The notes: generated from the letters alone by a model not told the origin. Positions 8,740 through 16,874 are shown, numbered from the stretch's first letter. The stretch: DNA of 37,398 nucleotides from Planctomycetes bacterium GWF2_42_9 (GCA_001825675.1 MHYA01000032.1:1-37398), one strand, 5' to 3'. Numbers and translations are program-made.

Positions 8740-8943
8740 TTAGAGGGTTGTTACGTTTGTAGCACAAGGACCCTTTTTGCCCTGTCCCACTTCATAACTT
8801 ACCTTTTGGTTTTCATTAAGATTTGCATAACCATCAGTTCTGATTTCTGAATGATGAACAAACAAATCATTGCTGCCATCGTCAGGAGTTATAAAACCAT
8901 AACCTTTGTCTGAATTGAACCATTTTACTTTACCTGTATTCAC
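8740..8943 (-). CDS. Cold-shock domain protein (CspA family)
   Basis: Single cold-shock domain, an RNA/ssDNA chaperone of 67 residues. RNP1 is visible as KGYGFITP and RNP2 as [16 protein letters not shown] opens the domain. I place the start at GTG 8943 because AAGGAG stands exactly 7 bases before it and because it gives the usual short family N-terminus (MNTGKVKWF). An in-frame ATG at 8976 would add 11 residues unlike the family and has no Shine-Dalgarno. The mRNA leader seems long (see the promoter entry), as is common for cold-shock mRNAs. Confidence 0.93.
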   Translation of the reverse strand: MNTGKVKWFNSDKGYGFITPDDGSNDLFVHHSEIRTDGYANLNENQKVSYEVGQGKKGPCATNVTTL

Positions 8944-9051
8944 TTTAACACTCCTTGACACCTCTTTGAGGGTCATTTAACATACTATCTCTCTTTTTTA
9001 TTCAAATGGGGAGTAAACTTTGAGAGATGAAAGAATACACACCATACTCTT

Positions 9052-9090
9052 ATTATACCAGAAATATATAATAAGTACAGTATTATTATA
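9052..9090 (-). promoter_or_regulatory. Tandem -10 boxes upstream of csp
   Basis: Two minus-strand TATAAT hexamers (9052-9057 and 9085-9090) in a very AT-rich stretch, without a convincing -35. They predict a leader of roughly 100 to 135 bases before the csp GTG. Confidence 0.45.
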
Positions 9091-9155
9091 CAGAAATGTT
9101 GTCTATTTGTTCCAATATTTCTATATAAATATCAGCTTTCACACTGTTCGACGCT

Positions 9156-10553
9156 TTAACCTTCGTCAATTATTGATTCCACAATATCAGAAATTGCCTG
9201 TTTGGTTGGGTAATTTGCCTTATTCGTGAGGATCGAAAAGATATATTCTTTGCCGCTTGCAGAAATGCAAACGCCTGAAAGTGCGCGAACTCCGCTTATA
9301 TACCCGGTTTTTGCAAAAACTTTATTCTTATATCTTGCTTTATAGAATTGTTTTTTAATTGTGCCGTCGACCCCGCCTATCGCAAGTGTAGGTTTAAATG
9401 TTGCCCAAAGCGGACTTCTATATGCATCCAATATCACAAGTGAAATAATATTCGATGAAAGCTTATTAACGCTGCTTAAGCCGCTGCCGTCATCGAGATA
9501 AAATTCCGCGTTGTCTGCGCCAAGGCTCATCAAATATTTTCCAACAGCTTCCCTTCCGAGTTTCCAACTTCCCGGCTGGCCGCTTGTTTTTGCCGCCAGT
9601 GTCTTAAGCAAACATTCCGCCGCAATTTGGAGACTGTCTTTATTGCAGTGGTGCAAAACTTCTGTTATTGGCGTTTCAAATTGTGCTATTATTTCCATCG
9701 GCTGCTGAACGCCGCTTTCTTCGGTTAGCGGGTTTGCTATGCTTATACCTGTTCTATAGATGCTTTCCGAAAGGAGCGTGCCAAAATAAATACTGGGATT
9801 TTCGATAGCGACATCAAAGGACGCTTCCTTGCCGCATTTGCCATAAACAACTAGTGAGTTCAATTGTTCTGTTCTATTCGAACCAATCGCACTTTCACCT
9901 TTACTGAATTTTACATTATTCATCAATCTGACAAATTCAGTATTTGGATTTTTTGCCAAGACCACTTTGCCGCCATTTATCGATGCGGTGATCTTCAGAC
10001 AATTGCCGTTATAATTAAGACCTGCAATTTCGCAGGCGTAATCACGATTGAGCTGATTCTTTGGCCAATTTGAGATAATTCTTTCATTATCAAAAATAGA
10101 ATTGTCAACCGCGACATATTCGATCTGCGTAATATTTTTGGCTTTTAAAGCTGCGACGATTTGCGAGATAAAATCTTTCCCATCGTAACCAAGCAGCGGA
10201 TCACCTCCGCCAATTACAACGAGTTTGCCGCCGACAAGACCAGCCTTCGTTACAAACTGATAATCAGCTCCAATAGACTTCAGGGTTGCAAAACTCGTTA
10301 CAAGTTTCATATTTGAGGCAGGAGTCATTGGCTTCATTGGGTCGTGGCCGTAAATCCTGCTTCCTGTTTGTGGGTCAACCACAGAAATTGAAAACTCAAC
10401 CTTTTGCTGATCCTTCCGTGCGACGATTTGATCCAATTTCTGCTGCAAATTTGAGCCAAATGCCGCTTGCCCAATCATTGCAGCAACGATAATTGCTGTA
10501 ATATTTTTTCTTATTTTTAACATAGGTCGTTTTTTTATCAGATTATTCACCAT
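9156..10553 (-). CDS. dacB: D-alanyl-D-alanine carboxypeptidase/endopeptidase, PBP4 (S13) family
   Basis: Periplasmic penicillin-binding protein that trims or cleaves peptidoglycan peptides. The three active-site motifs are present in order: SxxK as SNMK within MTPASNMKLVTSFATL, SxN as SSVN after YLDDGSGL, and KTG in FAKTGYISGVRALSG near the C-terminus. The large insert between SxxK and SxN is typical of PBP4. A signal peptide follows the second in-frame ATG (10523): basic KIRKN, then hydrophobic ITAIIVAAMIGQAAFG. The start may therefore be 10553 or 10523; neither has a clear Shine-Dalgarno. Length 465 residues fits the family. Divergent from the pyrK leader and not obviously in an operon. 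Confidence 0.9.
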   Translation of the reverse strand: MVNNLIKKRPMLKIRKNITAIIVAAMIGQAAFGSNLQQKLDQIVARKDQQKVEFSISVVDPQTGSRIYGHDPMKPMTPASNMKLVTSFATLKSIGADYQFVTKAGLVGGKLVVIGGGDPLLGYDGKDFISQIVAALKAKNITQIEYVAVDNSIFDNERIISNWPKNQLNRDYACEIAGLNYNGNCLKITASINGGKVVLAKNPNTEFVRLMNNVKFSKGESAIGSNRTEQLNSLVVYGKCGKEASFDVAIENPSIYFGTLLSESIYRTGISIANPLTEESGVQQPMEIIAQFETPITEVLHHCNKDSLQIAAECLLKTLAAKTSGQPGSWKLGREAVGKYLMSLGADNAEFYLDDGSGLSSVNKLSSNIISLVILDAYRSPLWATFKPTLAIGGVDGTIKKQFYKARYKNKVFAKTGYISGVRALSGVCISASGKEYIFSILTNKANYPTKQAISDIVESIIDEG

Positions 10554-10624
10554 TAATCAACAACTTTCCTAACCCCTTATAATAAAAGGCTTTATAAAAT
10601 TTTTACTTATTTCTTTCTGCTTGA

Positions 10625-10652
10625 TTGACAAAGATTTTGGAATAGTTATACT
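10625..10652 (+). promoter_or_regulatory. Strong promoter of the pyrK-pyrD leader
   Basis: Perfect -35 TTGACA (10625-10630), 16-bp spacer, -10 TATACT (10647-10652; 5 of 6). The predicted transcript start is near 10659-10660, at the ATG of a short leader ORF. Confidence 0.8.
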
Positions 10653-10659
10653 CCGTTGT

Positions 10660-10719
10660 ATGAAAATGATTTTTACGGCTATTTTAGCCGTGGCGCGCTT
10701 CCGGAATACCAGTGGATGA
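10660..10719 (+). CDS. Candidate leader peptide of the pyrKD attenuator, 19 residues
   Basis: Reading frame MKMIFTAILAVARFRNTSG between the promoter and the terminator. Its ATG lies 7 bases after the -10 box, so translation would be leaderless; a second in-frame ATG is at 10666. The coding stretch runs through a first small hairpin (ACGGCT/AGCCGT, 10675-10680 and 10686-10691), covers the whole 5' arm of the terminator stem, and stops at TGA 10717-10719 inside the terminator loop. T-runs at 10670-10674 and 10682-10685 could act as UTP-sensitive pause sites. By analogy with E. coli pyrBI, a ribosome close behind RNA polymerase would block the terminator. The peptide sequence itself is not one I recognise; chance occurrence is possible. 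Confidence 0.5.
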   Translation: MKMIFTAILAVARFRNTSG

Positions 10720-10739
10720 TTATTCCGGAAGTTTTTTTT
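10698..10739 (+). terminator. Attenuator-type intrinsic terminator in the pyrK leader
   Basis: Perfect 11-bp stem CTTCCGGAATA/TATTCCGGAAG (10698-10708 and 10721-10731), 12-base loop and eight T (10732-10739). It lies downstream of the promoter and 45 bases before the pyrK ATG, and no plus-strand gene ends upstream, so it can only act on the pyrK leader transcript. Confidence 0.85.
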
Positions 10740-10784
10740 GTATATTAGCTTTTAAATCCATAAAAGTATTATTGATAGTTACTT

Positions 10785-11726
10785 ATGACAAATCATACGG
10801 CGAAAAAAGGTATTTTTAAGGCTTCAGTTCTCCAAAATAGACTTTTGGGAGATAAATTTTTCCGACTCACACTCGAGGTCGAAAAAAAGGCAAAAACCGT
10901 GTTTTCCAAGTCAAATCCCGGCCAATTCGCTGAAATTGAGGTTTCAAGCCTTGCTTTGCCGCCAGAAAACGCGATTCCACCCCAATTTGCCGATGCTTCC
11001 AAGCGAAATGTTATTCTTCGCAGGCCGTTCAGCTTCGCGGATATTATGGTAAGCGAAGACAACGTAATTCTGGAAATCTTATATATGATTGTCGGCGCCG
11101 CGACTGTAAGAATGAAAACTTTAAAGACCGGCGACAAAGTCAGCCTTATCGGCCCGCTTGGCAATGGTTTTTCATTTTCAGACGACAAAAAAGCTGCCTT
11201 GCTCGTTGCCGGCGGAATGGGTGCTCCCCCGCTTGTGCATCTGGCAGGTTTTATGAAAGAAAAATATCCAAACACCGACATAGTTGTTTTCGTTGGCACA
11301 AAATCAGTTTCAGATTTGGCATTTTTTGATATCAAGTTCGATAAATTTGATAAAAAGAAAATCAAATTAGGTGAGTTTGAAAAACATAATATTCAAACAC
11401 ACATAAGCACAGATGATGGCTCTGCCGGTACAAAAGGTTTTGTTACCGAAGTCCTGAAAAAATGGATCATTGAAAACAAGCCCGATATAAATAATACGAT
11501 AATGTACGCCTGCGGCCCAGACCGAATGCTTCACGCATCAGCCGCGGTAAGCAGCGAATTTAAAATACCCTGCCAGGTCAGTCTGGAACGCAGAATGGCT
11601 TGCGGAACGGGTTTATGCCAAAGCTGTGCGGTTAAATGCGTAGATAAAAATACCGGTGATAATTTCTATAAACTTTGCTGCAAGGATGGCCCTGTTTTCT
11701 GGGCAGATGAAGTTGTATGGCAATAA
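10785..11726 (+). CDS. pyrK: Dihydroorotate dehydrogenase electron-transfer subunit PyrK
   Basis: Iron-sulfur flavoprotein that passes electrons from dihydroorotate dehydrogenase B (PyrD) to NAD+. Seen: FAD-binding beta-barrel with RRPFSFAD (about residues 84-91), the NAD-binding region VAGGMGAPPLVHLAGF, and the C-terminal [2Fe-2S] ligands CGTGLCQSCAVKC...CC. With 313 residues it is longer than many PyrK proteins, mostly by loops in the N-terminal half. It overlaps pyrD by 10 bases, matching a stable PyrK2PyrD2 complex. Transcription probably passes the leader terminator first. The ATG has no Shine-Dalgarno. Confidence 0.93.
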   Translation: MTNHTAKKGIFKASVLQNRLLGDKFFRLTLEVEKKAKTVFSKSNPGQFAEIEVSSLALPPENAIPPQFADASKRNVILRRPFSFADIMVSEDNVILEILYMIVGAATVRMKTLKTGDKVSLIGPLGNGFSFSDDKKAALLVAGGMGAPPLVHLAGFMKEKYPNTDIVVFVGTKSVSDLAFFDIKFDKFDKKKIKLGEFEKHNIQTHISTDDGSAGTKGFVTEVLKKWIIENKPDINNTIMYACGPDRMLHASAAVSSEFKIPCQVSLERRMACGTGLCQSCAVKCVDKNTGDNFYKLCCKDGPVFWADEVVWQ

Positions 11727-12658
11727 ACGATAAAAAAATTGATCTCTCAATCAAACTCGGTTCTGTTTCACTGAAAAACCCGATAATGACCGCTTCGGGA
11801 ACTTGCGGCTACGTTGACGAACTTGAGGATTTCCTCGATATCAACCAGCTTGGCGGCTATATAACCAAAAGCATCACAATTCAGCCCCGCCTCGGCAACG
11901 ATGTTCCGCGAATTGTTGAAACAGATTCCGGTATGCTGAACGCTATCGGCCTTGCAAATATCGGCGTTGAAAAATTTATGCAGGAAAAAGTTCCGCTTAT
12001 GGAACATTACAAAACGCCGTTTTTTGTAAATATCGCAGGCCGGGAAATTACCGATTATATCGCGGTAGCTGAAAAACTTGCCAAATGCAAACAAATCGCC
12101 GGTATGGAACTGAACATCAGTTGCCCCAATGTCAAACAAGGCGGCATAACCTTTGGCACAGACCCCGCCCTTGTCAAACAGATAACCTGTGAGGTAAAAA
12201 AAGTTGTTGGCGATAAAATTCTCATCGTCAAATTAACGCCCAACGTAACCAATATAAGCACAATCGCGAAAATTGCCGTCGATTGCGGCGCAGACGCATT
12301 AAGTTTGATAAATACATTCACCGCAATGGTGATCGATATCGAAACCAGAAAGCCGGTACTTGCAAACCGGACAGGCGGTCTTTCCGGCCCTGCGATCAAG
12401 CCAATCGCGGTTTATCTGGTCAATAAGGTCTATAACGAAGTCGCAAAACCTGCCGGCATTCCATTGATCGGCGGCGGCGGAATCAGAACCGCATCCGATG
12501 CTATCGAATTTATTATCGCGGGAGCAACAGCCGTTACAATCGGTACATCCAGCTTCATAAATCCAGATTGCTCAATAAAAATTATCGACGGAATTAATGG
12601 TTATTGCGAAAGACACAACGTATCTTCTATCGCCGAACTTACCGGCAGCTTGAAATGA
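11717..12658 (+). CDS. pyrD: Dihydroorotate dehydrogenase B (NAD+), catalytic subunit
   Basis: FMN enzyme of de novo pyrimidine synthesis, oxidising dihydroorotate to orotate in the cytosol. Class 1B features: N-terminal KNPIMTASGTCGY, FMN/substrate loop ELNISCPNVKQGG whose Cys is the class-1 catalytic base, KLTPNV, NRTGGLSGPAIKPIA, and the phosphate-binding IPLIGGGGIRTASDAIEFIIAGATAVTIGT. Length 313 is normal. The ATG overlaps the 3' end of pyrK by 10 bases, so translation is coupled. No other pyrimidine genes are in the window. The promoter of the following gene overlaps the pyrD stop codon. Confidence 0.96.
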   Translation: MAINDKKIDLSIKLGSVSLKNPIMTASGTCGYVDELEDFLDINQLGGYITKSITIQPRLGNDVPRIVETDSGMLNAIGLANIGVEKFMQEKVPLMEHYKTPFFVNIAGREITDYIAVAEKLAKCKQIAGMELNISCPNVKQGGITFGTDPALVKQITCEVKKVVGDKILIVKLTPNVTNISTIAKIAVDCGADALSLINTFTAMVIDIETRKPVLANRTGGLSGPAIKPIAVYLVNKVYNEVAKPAGIPLIGGGGIRTASDAIEFIIAGATAVTIGTSSFINPDCSIKIIDGINGYCERHNVSSIAELTGSLK

Positions 12659-12677
12659 AAAAATAAAAAGTTATAAT
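12650..12677 (+). promoter_or_regulatory. Promoter of the 12685 operon (leaderless type)
   Basis: TTGAAA (12650-12655), 16-bp spacer, perfect TATAAT (12672-12677), then 7 bases to the ATG at 12685. The -35 overlaps the last codons of pyrD. No Shine-Dalgarno fits between box and ATG. Confidence 0.75.
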
Positions 12678-12684
12678 GGCATAA

Positions 12685-12993
12685 ATGGTAACGCTTAAAG
12701 AACTTTACGAATATTTTCCAACATCTGTGTATACAGGCAAAGCCCTTGTATTCATAAGTGAGGATTGGAAGATCGAATTAACGGAGCATCAGAACGCTGA
12801 TTTCAGCAAAAGAAGCAGCGGCTGCCCTATTATCAGGGTAAAAGTTTTCAAAAAGGCGCTTAACGGCGAATTTTTGCCGGGACATTACGAGGATTTCCAA
12901 ATTGACAACATCAGCGAGCTTGCCTCGCAAATTGAACGGTATATCCAGGCCGCTGTAGGTCGAAATATCAGGGAATACCCCGAAAATGTCTGA
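12685..12993 (+). CDS. Hypothetical protein, first gene of a five-gene operon
   Basis: 102-residue soluble protein without signal peptide, membrane helix or motif I recognise. It has alternating charged and hydrophobic segments (KALVFISEDWKIELTEH, CPIIRVKVFKKALNG) suggestive of a small alpha/beta fold, and a C-terminal amphipathic helix (ISELASQIERYIQAAVG). Directly preceded by a strong promoter and apparently leaderless. Its end overlaps the DUF167 gene by 8 bases, so the two are translationally linked. Function unknown. Confidence 0.75.
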   Translation: MVTLKELYEYFPTSVYTGKALVFISEDWKIELTEHQNADFSKRSSGCPIIRVKVFKKALNGEFLPGHYEDFQIDNISELASQIERYIQAAVGRNIREYPENV

Positions 12994-13288
12994 AAATTCT
13001 CTGAATTTTGTCGAAAAATACGGACGAATAGTTTTTAATATCAAAGTCGTGCCCGGCAGCAGCAAAACTCTGATCGCCGGTCTTTACAATGGTATGATAA
13101 AGGTCAGACTTTCGGCAGCGCCGGAAAAAGGCAAAGCCAACCAGGCATTGATCGAGTTGCTTGCTGAAAATTTTAATATCCCGAAAAATTCGATTACTAT
13201 TTTGTCCGGCCTGACTTCAAAGATAAAACAGGTTTCGATAGCCGGCTCGACGCAGGTTCGTGATGTGATTTTAAGTATCGGCAAATGA
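12986..13288 (+). CDS. DUF167 (YggU/UPF0235) family protein
   Basis: 100-residue protein with the family signature: strands FNIKVVPGSSKTLIAGL and MIKVRLSAAPEKGKANQALIELLAENF, then ITILSGLTSKIKQVSIAG. AAPEKGKAN is the most conserved element. The biochemical function of the family is not established. It overlaps the previous gene by 8 bases and the next one by 4 (ATGA), giving a tightly coupled operon. Confidence 0.9.
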   Translation: MSENSLNFVEKYGRIVFNIKVVPGSSKTLIAGLYNGMIKVRLSAAPEKGKANQALIELLAENFNIPKNSITILSGLTSKIKQVSIAGSTQVRDVILSIGK

Positions 13289-14973
13289 CAAACAAATTTC
13301 TATATCTGATTTTCGCAGCTTTTTTGCTCGGTATTCCTTCTGTTGGAGTTTGCCGTTCCAATTATTCTCCAAATTCAATCGAGGAAGTGTTAAAACTCGA
13401 CAACGAGAATATCGACCTCGCCTCAAGCGTCCTGCTGGTCAGCAAACGCTGGAATAATCAGCTTAACTCAACATATTACATAGATACTATTGACAGACTT
13501 GCGCAGAGTGTACGTGAAAAAGTCGGGCCTGGTGCGAATTATCGCAAAACCTGTGATGCGATTAATAATCTGCTTTTTTACCAGATGGGCTTCAAAGCGA
13601 TTGACAGCGCCGACAACCCCGACGATTTATTTTTGAATACCGTAATCGACAACAAACGAGGATATTGTCTTAGTCTTTCAATTTTATATCTTGCGATAGG
13701 TGAACGGCTTGATTTGCCGCTGTATGGCGTTGTAGCGCCGGGACATTTTTTTGTCCGCTGCGACGACGGCAAAAACAGCTTCAACATCGAAACAACGCAA
13801 ATGGGCGTAAACGCACTCGATAGCCATTATGCCCAAAAATTCAACGCACCAAACAATGGTTCGCAAGGCGTTTATATGCGTAACCTGACGAAGAAAGAAA
13901 CTATCGGCTGCTTCTTCAACAATCTTGCAAACGTTTATATGAACCGCGAACAGATCGATAATGCTTTTTATTATCAAAAACTTTCGGTTGCACTAAATCC
14001 AATGCTCGCAGAGGCACGGACAAATCTCGGCAATATTTATTTGCGTAAAAATATGACCGATTTAGCGGTTGAGCAATATGAAACAGCCCTCGATATAAAT
14101 CCTTCGGATGCGAAGACACATCACAATCTTGGAAACGCATACCGCAAAAAAGGAAATTTCGATGCTGCTATTAAGCAATATAATATCGCTTTGAAGCTGG
14201 ACCCAAATTATGTTGAAATTTATAAAGGTCTTGCCTGGGCATATCATTCCAAAGGTATGGATGAAAGAGCGATCGCATACTTAAAAGCCGCCGCCCAAAT
14301 TAATGAGCACGATCCCGATATTTTTGTCGCACTGGCAGGCATTTACCGCGACAGCAAACAATGGGACAGCGCTATCAGCAATTATAAGCGGGCATTGATT
14401 ATCAAAACCGATTCTGTCGACGCCGCTTATGGCCTGGGTTATGTTTATTTCCAGAAGGAAATGTACTACGAAGCATTAGAACAATATCGCACGGCGGTTT
14501 TTTATCAGCCTTTGAACGTAAATGCGCACATGGGTCTTGCGATGGTTTATAATAAGCTGAATTGGCCCGATGAAGAAATCACCGCATATAAAAACGCGAT
14601 CAATGCCGAACCAAATTACGCAGGTGCATATCAAAATCTTGCGAATATCTATATGGCGCGCAAGCAATACGATGTAGCCTCTCAATATTATGAAACCGCG
14701 ATAAAGTTAAATCCTAAAGACGCTGATTTATATTTCAATCTTGCGGTTTCCTGTTCGGCACGAGATATGCACGAGCCAGCTAAACAATATTACTTGAAAA
14801 CGATCGAACTGAAATGGAATTTCCCCGCTGCTCACAATAATCTCGCTGTTACACTATATACTCTTGGCAAATATAACCAGGCTTTAGACCACGCTAAAAT
14901 CGCCAAACAGCAGGGTTATAACGTTTCCCAGGAATTTATCGACCAGTTGGATAAAATTGTAACGAAAAAATAA
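13285..14973 (+). CDS. Exported transglutaminase-like (SirB1-type) and TPR repeat protein
   Basis: 562-residue protein starting in an ATGA overlap with the DUF167 gene. N-terminal signal peptide (NKFLYLIFAAFLLGIPSVGVC), then a transglutaminase-like region of about 40-220: Cys128 in RGYCLSLSILYLAIGERL and His154 in VVAPGHFFVR, followed by NIETTQMG, form a plausible Cys-His-Asn/Glu site as in SirB1-like proteins. From about 210 to the end it consists of some nine to ten TPR units (for example AEARTNLGNIYLRKNM, AKTHHNLGNAYRKKGN). The Cys of the signal peptide end (VCRS) could be a lipobox remnant, but a standard signal peptide is as likely. Probably periplasmic scaffold or processing factor; substrate unknown. 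Confidence 0.85.
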   Translation: MTNKFLYLIFAAFLLGIPSVGVCRSNYSPNSIEEVLKLDNENIDLASSVLLVSKRWNNQLNSTYYIDTIDRLAQSVREKVGPGANYRKTCDAINNLLFYQMGFKAIDSADNPDDLFLNTVIDNKRGYCLSLSILYLAIGERLDLPLYGVVAPGHFFVRCDDGKNSFNIETTQMGVNALDSHYAQKFNAPNNGSQGVYMRNLTKKETIGCFFNNLANVYMNREQIDNAFYYQKLSVALNPMLAEARTNLGNIYLRKNMTDLAVEQYETALDINPSDAKTHHNLGNAYRKKGNFDAAIKQYNIALKLDPNYVEIYKGLAWAYHSKGMDERAIAYLKAAAQINEHDPDIFVALAGIYRDSKQWDSAISNYKRALIIKTDSVDAAYGLGYVYFQKEMYYEALEQYRTAVFYQPLNVNAHMGLAMVYNKLNWPDEEITAYKNAINAEPNYAGAYQNLANIYMARKQYDVASQYYETAIKLNPKDADLYFNLAVSCSARDMHEPAKQYYLKTIELKWNFPAAHNNLAVTLYTLGKYNQALDHAKIAKQQGYNVSQEFIDQLDKIVTKK

Positions 14974-14995
14974 TATTTTTTTGGAGGTTAATTTT

Positions 14996-15793
14996 ATGAC
15001 AAAAAAAAATATAGCCGCAAACATTGTTATCACTTTGATCGTGATAATTTTCCTCGTGGTGGTTATAGGTTTAATTTCCATTGATGGAATTCTCCGCGCC
15101 GGAATTCAAAAAGCGATAAAGAAACAGCTCAATGTTGAATCGTCCGTCGCGAAAGTCAGCCTTAAAATTTTATCCGGCACGATTGAAATCACAAATTTGA
15201 AAATCGCCAACCCGCAGGGTTATCAGTTTGAAAATATTCTCGAAGCAAAATCAATTTTTGTAAAAACAAGCCTCGGCAATCTCCTTAGCAATCCAATAGA
15301 AATCGAACAGATTAAAATAGACGGAATGGTAATGGATATTGAGCAAAAAGGCTTGACCAATAACATTAACGACATCCTTAAATCGATGCCGAAAAAAGAA
15401 AAAGAACCGCAGGTCGAACAAAAGGCTGCTAAATCTGTCCATATAACATCGCTCGACATTAACGACCTTACCGTAAAAGCAAAACTTCTGCCTCTGCCCG
15501 GCAAAGCAGACGTTGCCGCTTTAACAATACCTTCGCTGCATTTATCCGATTTAGGCGGCGAAAAAACTTCTCTTGCAGATACGATCGGTAAAGTCTTTAC
15601 CGAAATTACAAACGCTGTAGTCAAAAACGGACAGAATGTTTTACCAAACGATATGTTAGATTCGATGTCAAACTCGCTCCAGGGCAATTTCCAAAATATT
15701 ACAGAAGAAGGACAGAAAGCTCTGGAAAAAACGGGCGAAGAACTGAAACAAAAAGCAACTGAATCTTTAAAAGGCATTTTTAAGCAAAAATAA
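14996..15793 (+). CDS. Membrane-anchored AsmA-like protein
   Basis: 265-residue protein with one N-terminal membrane helix (about residues 8-30) and a periplasmic part. After the helix, ESSVAKVSLKILSGTIEITNLKIANPQGY and SIFVKTSLGNLLSNPIEIEQIKIDGMVMDIE show the repeated beta-strand pattern of AsmA/DUF748-type proteins, which serve in envelope lipid handling. The C-terminal 70 residues are charged and helical. ATG 14996 is chosen since TTGGAGG lies 9 bases upstream; the TTG in that box is not a sensible start. mnmA follows after one base. Family assignment is by pattern, not by a strict motif. Confidence 0.65.
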   Translation: MTKKNIAANIVITLIVIIFLVVVIGLISIDGILRAGIQKAIKKQLNVESSVAKVSLKILSGTIEITNLKIANPQGYQFENILEAKSIFVKTSLGNLLSNPIEIEQIKIDGMVMDIEQKGLTNNINDILKSMPKKEKEPQVEQKAAKSVHITSLDINDLTVKAKLLPLPGKADVAALTIPSLHLSDLGGEKTSLADTIGKVFTEITNAVVKNGQNVLPNDMLDSMSNSLQGNFQNITEEGQKALEKTGEELKQKATESLKGIFKQK

Positions 15794-15794
15794 A

Positions 15795-16859
15795 TTGATC
15801 TTAAACAACAACATAAAAGGTAAAAAAGTATTCGTAGCTATCAGCGGCGGTGTAGATAGTTCGACCGCTGCCGCTTTGCTCCTTGAAGCAGGATGCGACT
15901 GCACCGGCATTTTTATGATCGTCCACGACTATGCCCAGCAGCACTGTGATGATGCACGAAAAGTCGCAAAAGATCTCGGCATCGGATTCGAAGCATTGGA
16001 TTTGCGCGAAGAGTTCAAAACCGTTCTCGATTATTTCTCGAACCAATATAAACACGCACGAACTCCAAATCCCTGCGTTTTCTGCAATCGAAATATAAAA
16101 TTCGGCATACTTTTCAATTATGCACGTTCAAAAGGCGCCGACTTTTTCGCCACCGGCCATTATGTTTCCGTACGCAGCGACGAAACCGGCTCGTATCTCT
16201 ACGCCGGCAAAACGGAAAAAGACCAGTCGTACGCCCTAGCAATGATAAACCGCAGCGTCTTGCCATATCTGATATTTCCGCTTGATGATTTAGACAAAAA
16301 TCAAACACGCCAGTTAGCCCAAAAATTCGGTATAGCTGTAAGCGATAAAGCCGATTCTCAAGAAATATGTTTTATTCCTGATAATGATTATGCAGGCAAA
16401 CTTGAAGAGCTTTCGCCGGAAGTTATCAAAACTGGTCAAATAGTAGATTCCAGCGGCAAAGTTCTTGGCCAGCATTCCGGCATTCATAATTTCACGATCG
16501 GCCAGCGCAGAGGCGTAAGGGTCGCGATGGGTACTCCCTGGTATGTAACAAAACTAGACAGCGATTCGAATACAGTCATACTCGGCCCTTCTGAAGAATT
16601 AATTCACACATCGCTTATCGCGTCAAATCCCAACTGGCTCATCGACACTCCGAAAGAACCATTTGCGGCAAAAATAAAAATAAGATACAATCACAAAGCT
16701 GTAAGCGGAATCGTGTTTCCGCAAGGCGAAATGGTTAAAGTCGAATTCGACAACCCGCTGCGAGCGATAACGCCGGGCCAGGCAGTAGTTTTTTATCTCG
16801 ATACTGCCAACGGCCAAAAAATCGCGGGCGGCGCCTGGATCGAAAACGCTATAGATTAA
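15795..16859 (+). CDS. mnmA: tRNA-specific 2-thiouridylase MnmA
   Basis: Makes the 2-thio group of s2U34 in tRNA for Lys, Glu and Gln, using ATP and relayed sulfur. PP-loop SGGVDSS at residues 17-23, first catalytic Cys in NPCVFC (Cys94, with Cys97), KADSQEICFIPD with the second catalytic Cys192, and the GQHSGIHNFTIGQRRG block are all intact. The length, 354 residues, is normal. No ATG or GTG exists at the right place; the start must be TTG 15795, one base after the stop of the AsmA-like gene, with no clear Shine-Dalgarno, so translation is likely coupled to the upstream gene. Confidence 0.95.
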   Translation: MILNNNIKGKKVFVAISGGVDSSTAAALLLEAGCDCTGIFMIVHDYAQQHCDDARKVAKDLGIGFEALDLREEFKTVLDYFSNQYKHARTPNPCVFCNRNIKFGILFNYARSKGADFFATGHYVSVRSDETGSYLYAGKTEKDQSYALAMINRSVLPYLIFPLDDLDKNQTRQLAQKFGIAVSDKADSQEICFIPDNDYAGKLEELSPEVIKTGQIVDSSGKVLGQHSGIHNFTIGQRRGVRVAMGTPWYVTKLDSDSNTVILGPSEELIHTSLIASNPNWLIDTPKEPFAAKIKIRYNHKAVSGIVFPQGEMVKVEFDNPLRAITPGQAVVFYLDTANGQKIAGGAWIENAID

Positions 16860-16874
16860 AAATATATTTACAAA

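Noticed and set aside
10793-11365. 190-codon minus-strand frame inside pyrK
   Set aside because: Ser/Phe-rich shadow of pyrK in the complementary frame.
15223-15777. 184-codon minus-strand frame opposite the AsmA-like gene
   Set aside because: Low-complexity shadow; the plus-strand gene has Shine-Dalgarno and operon context.
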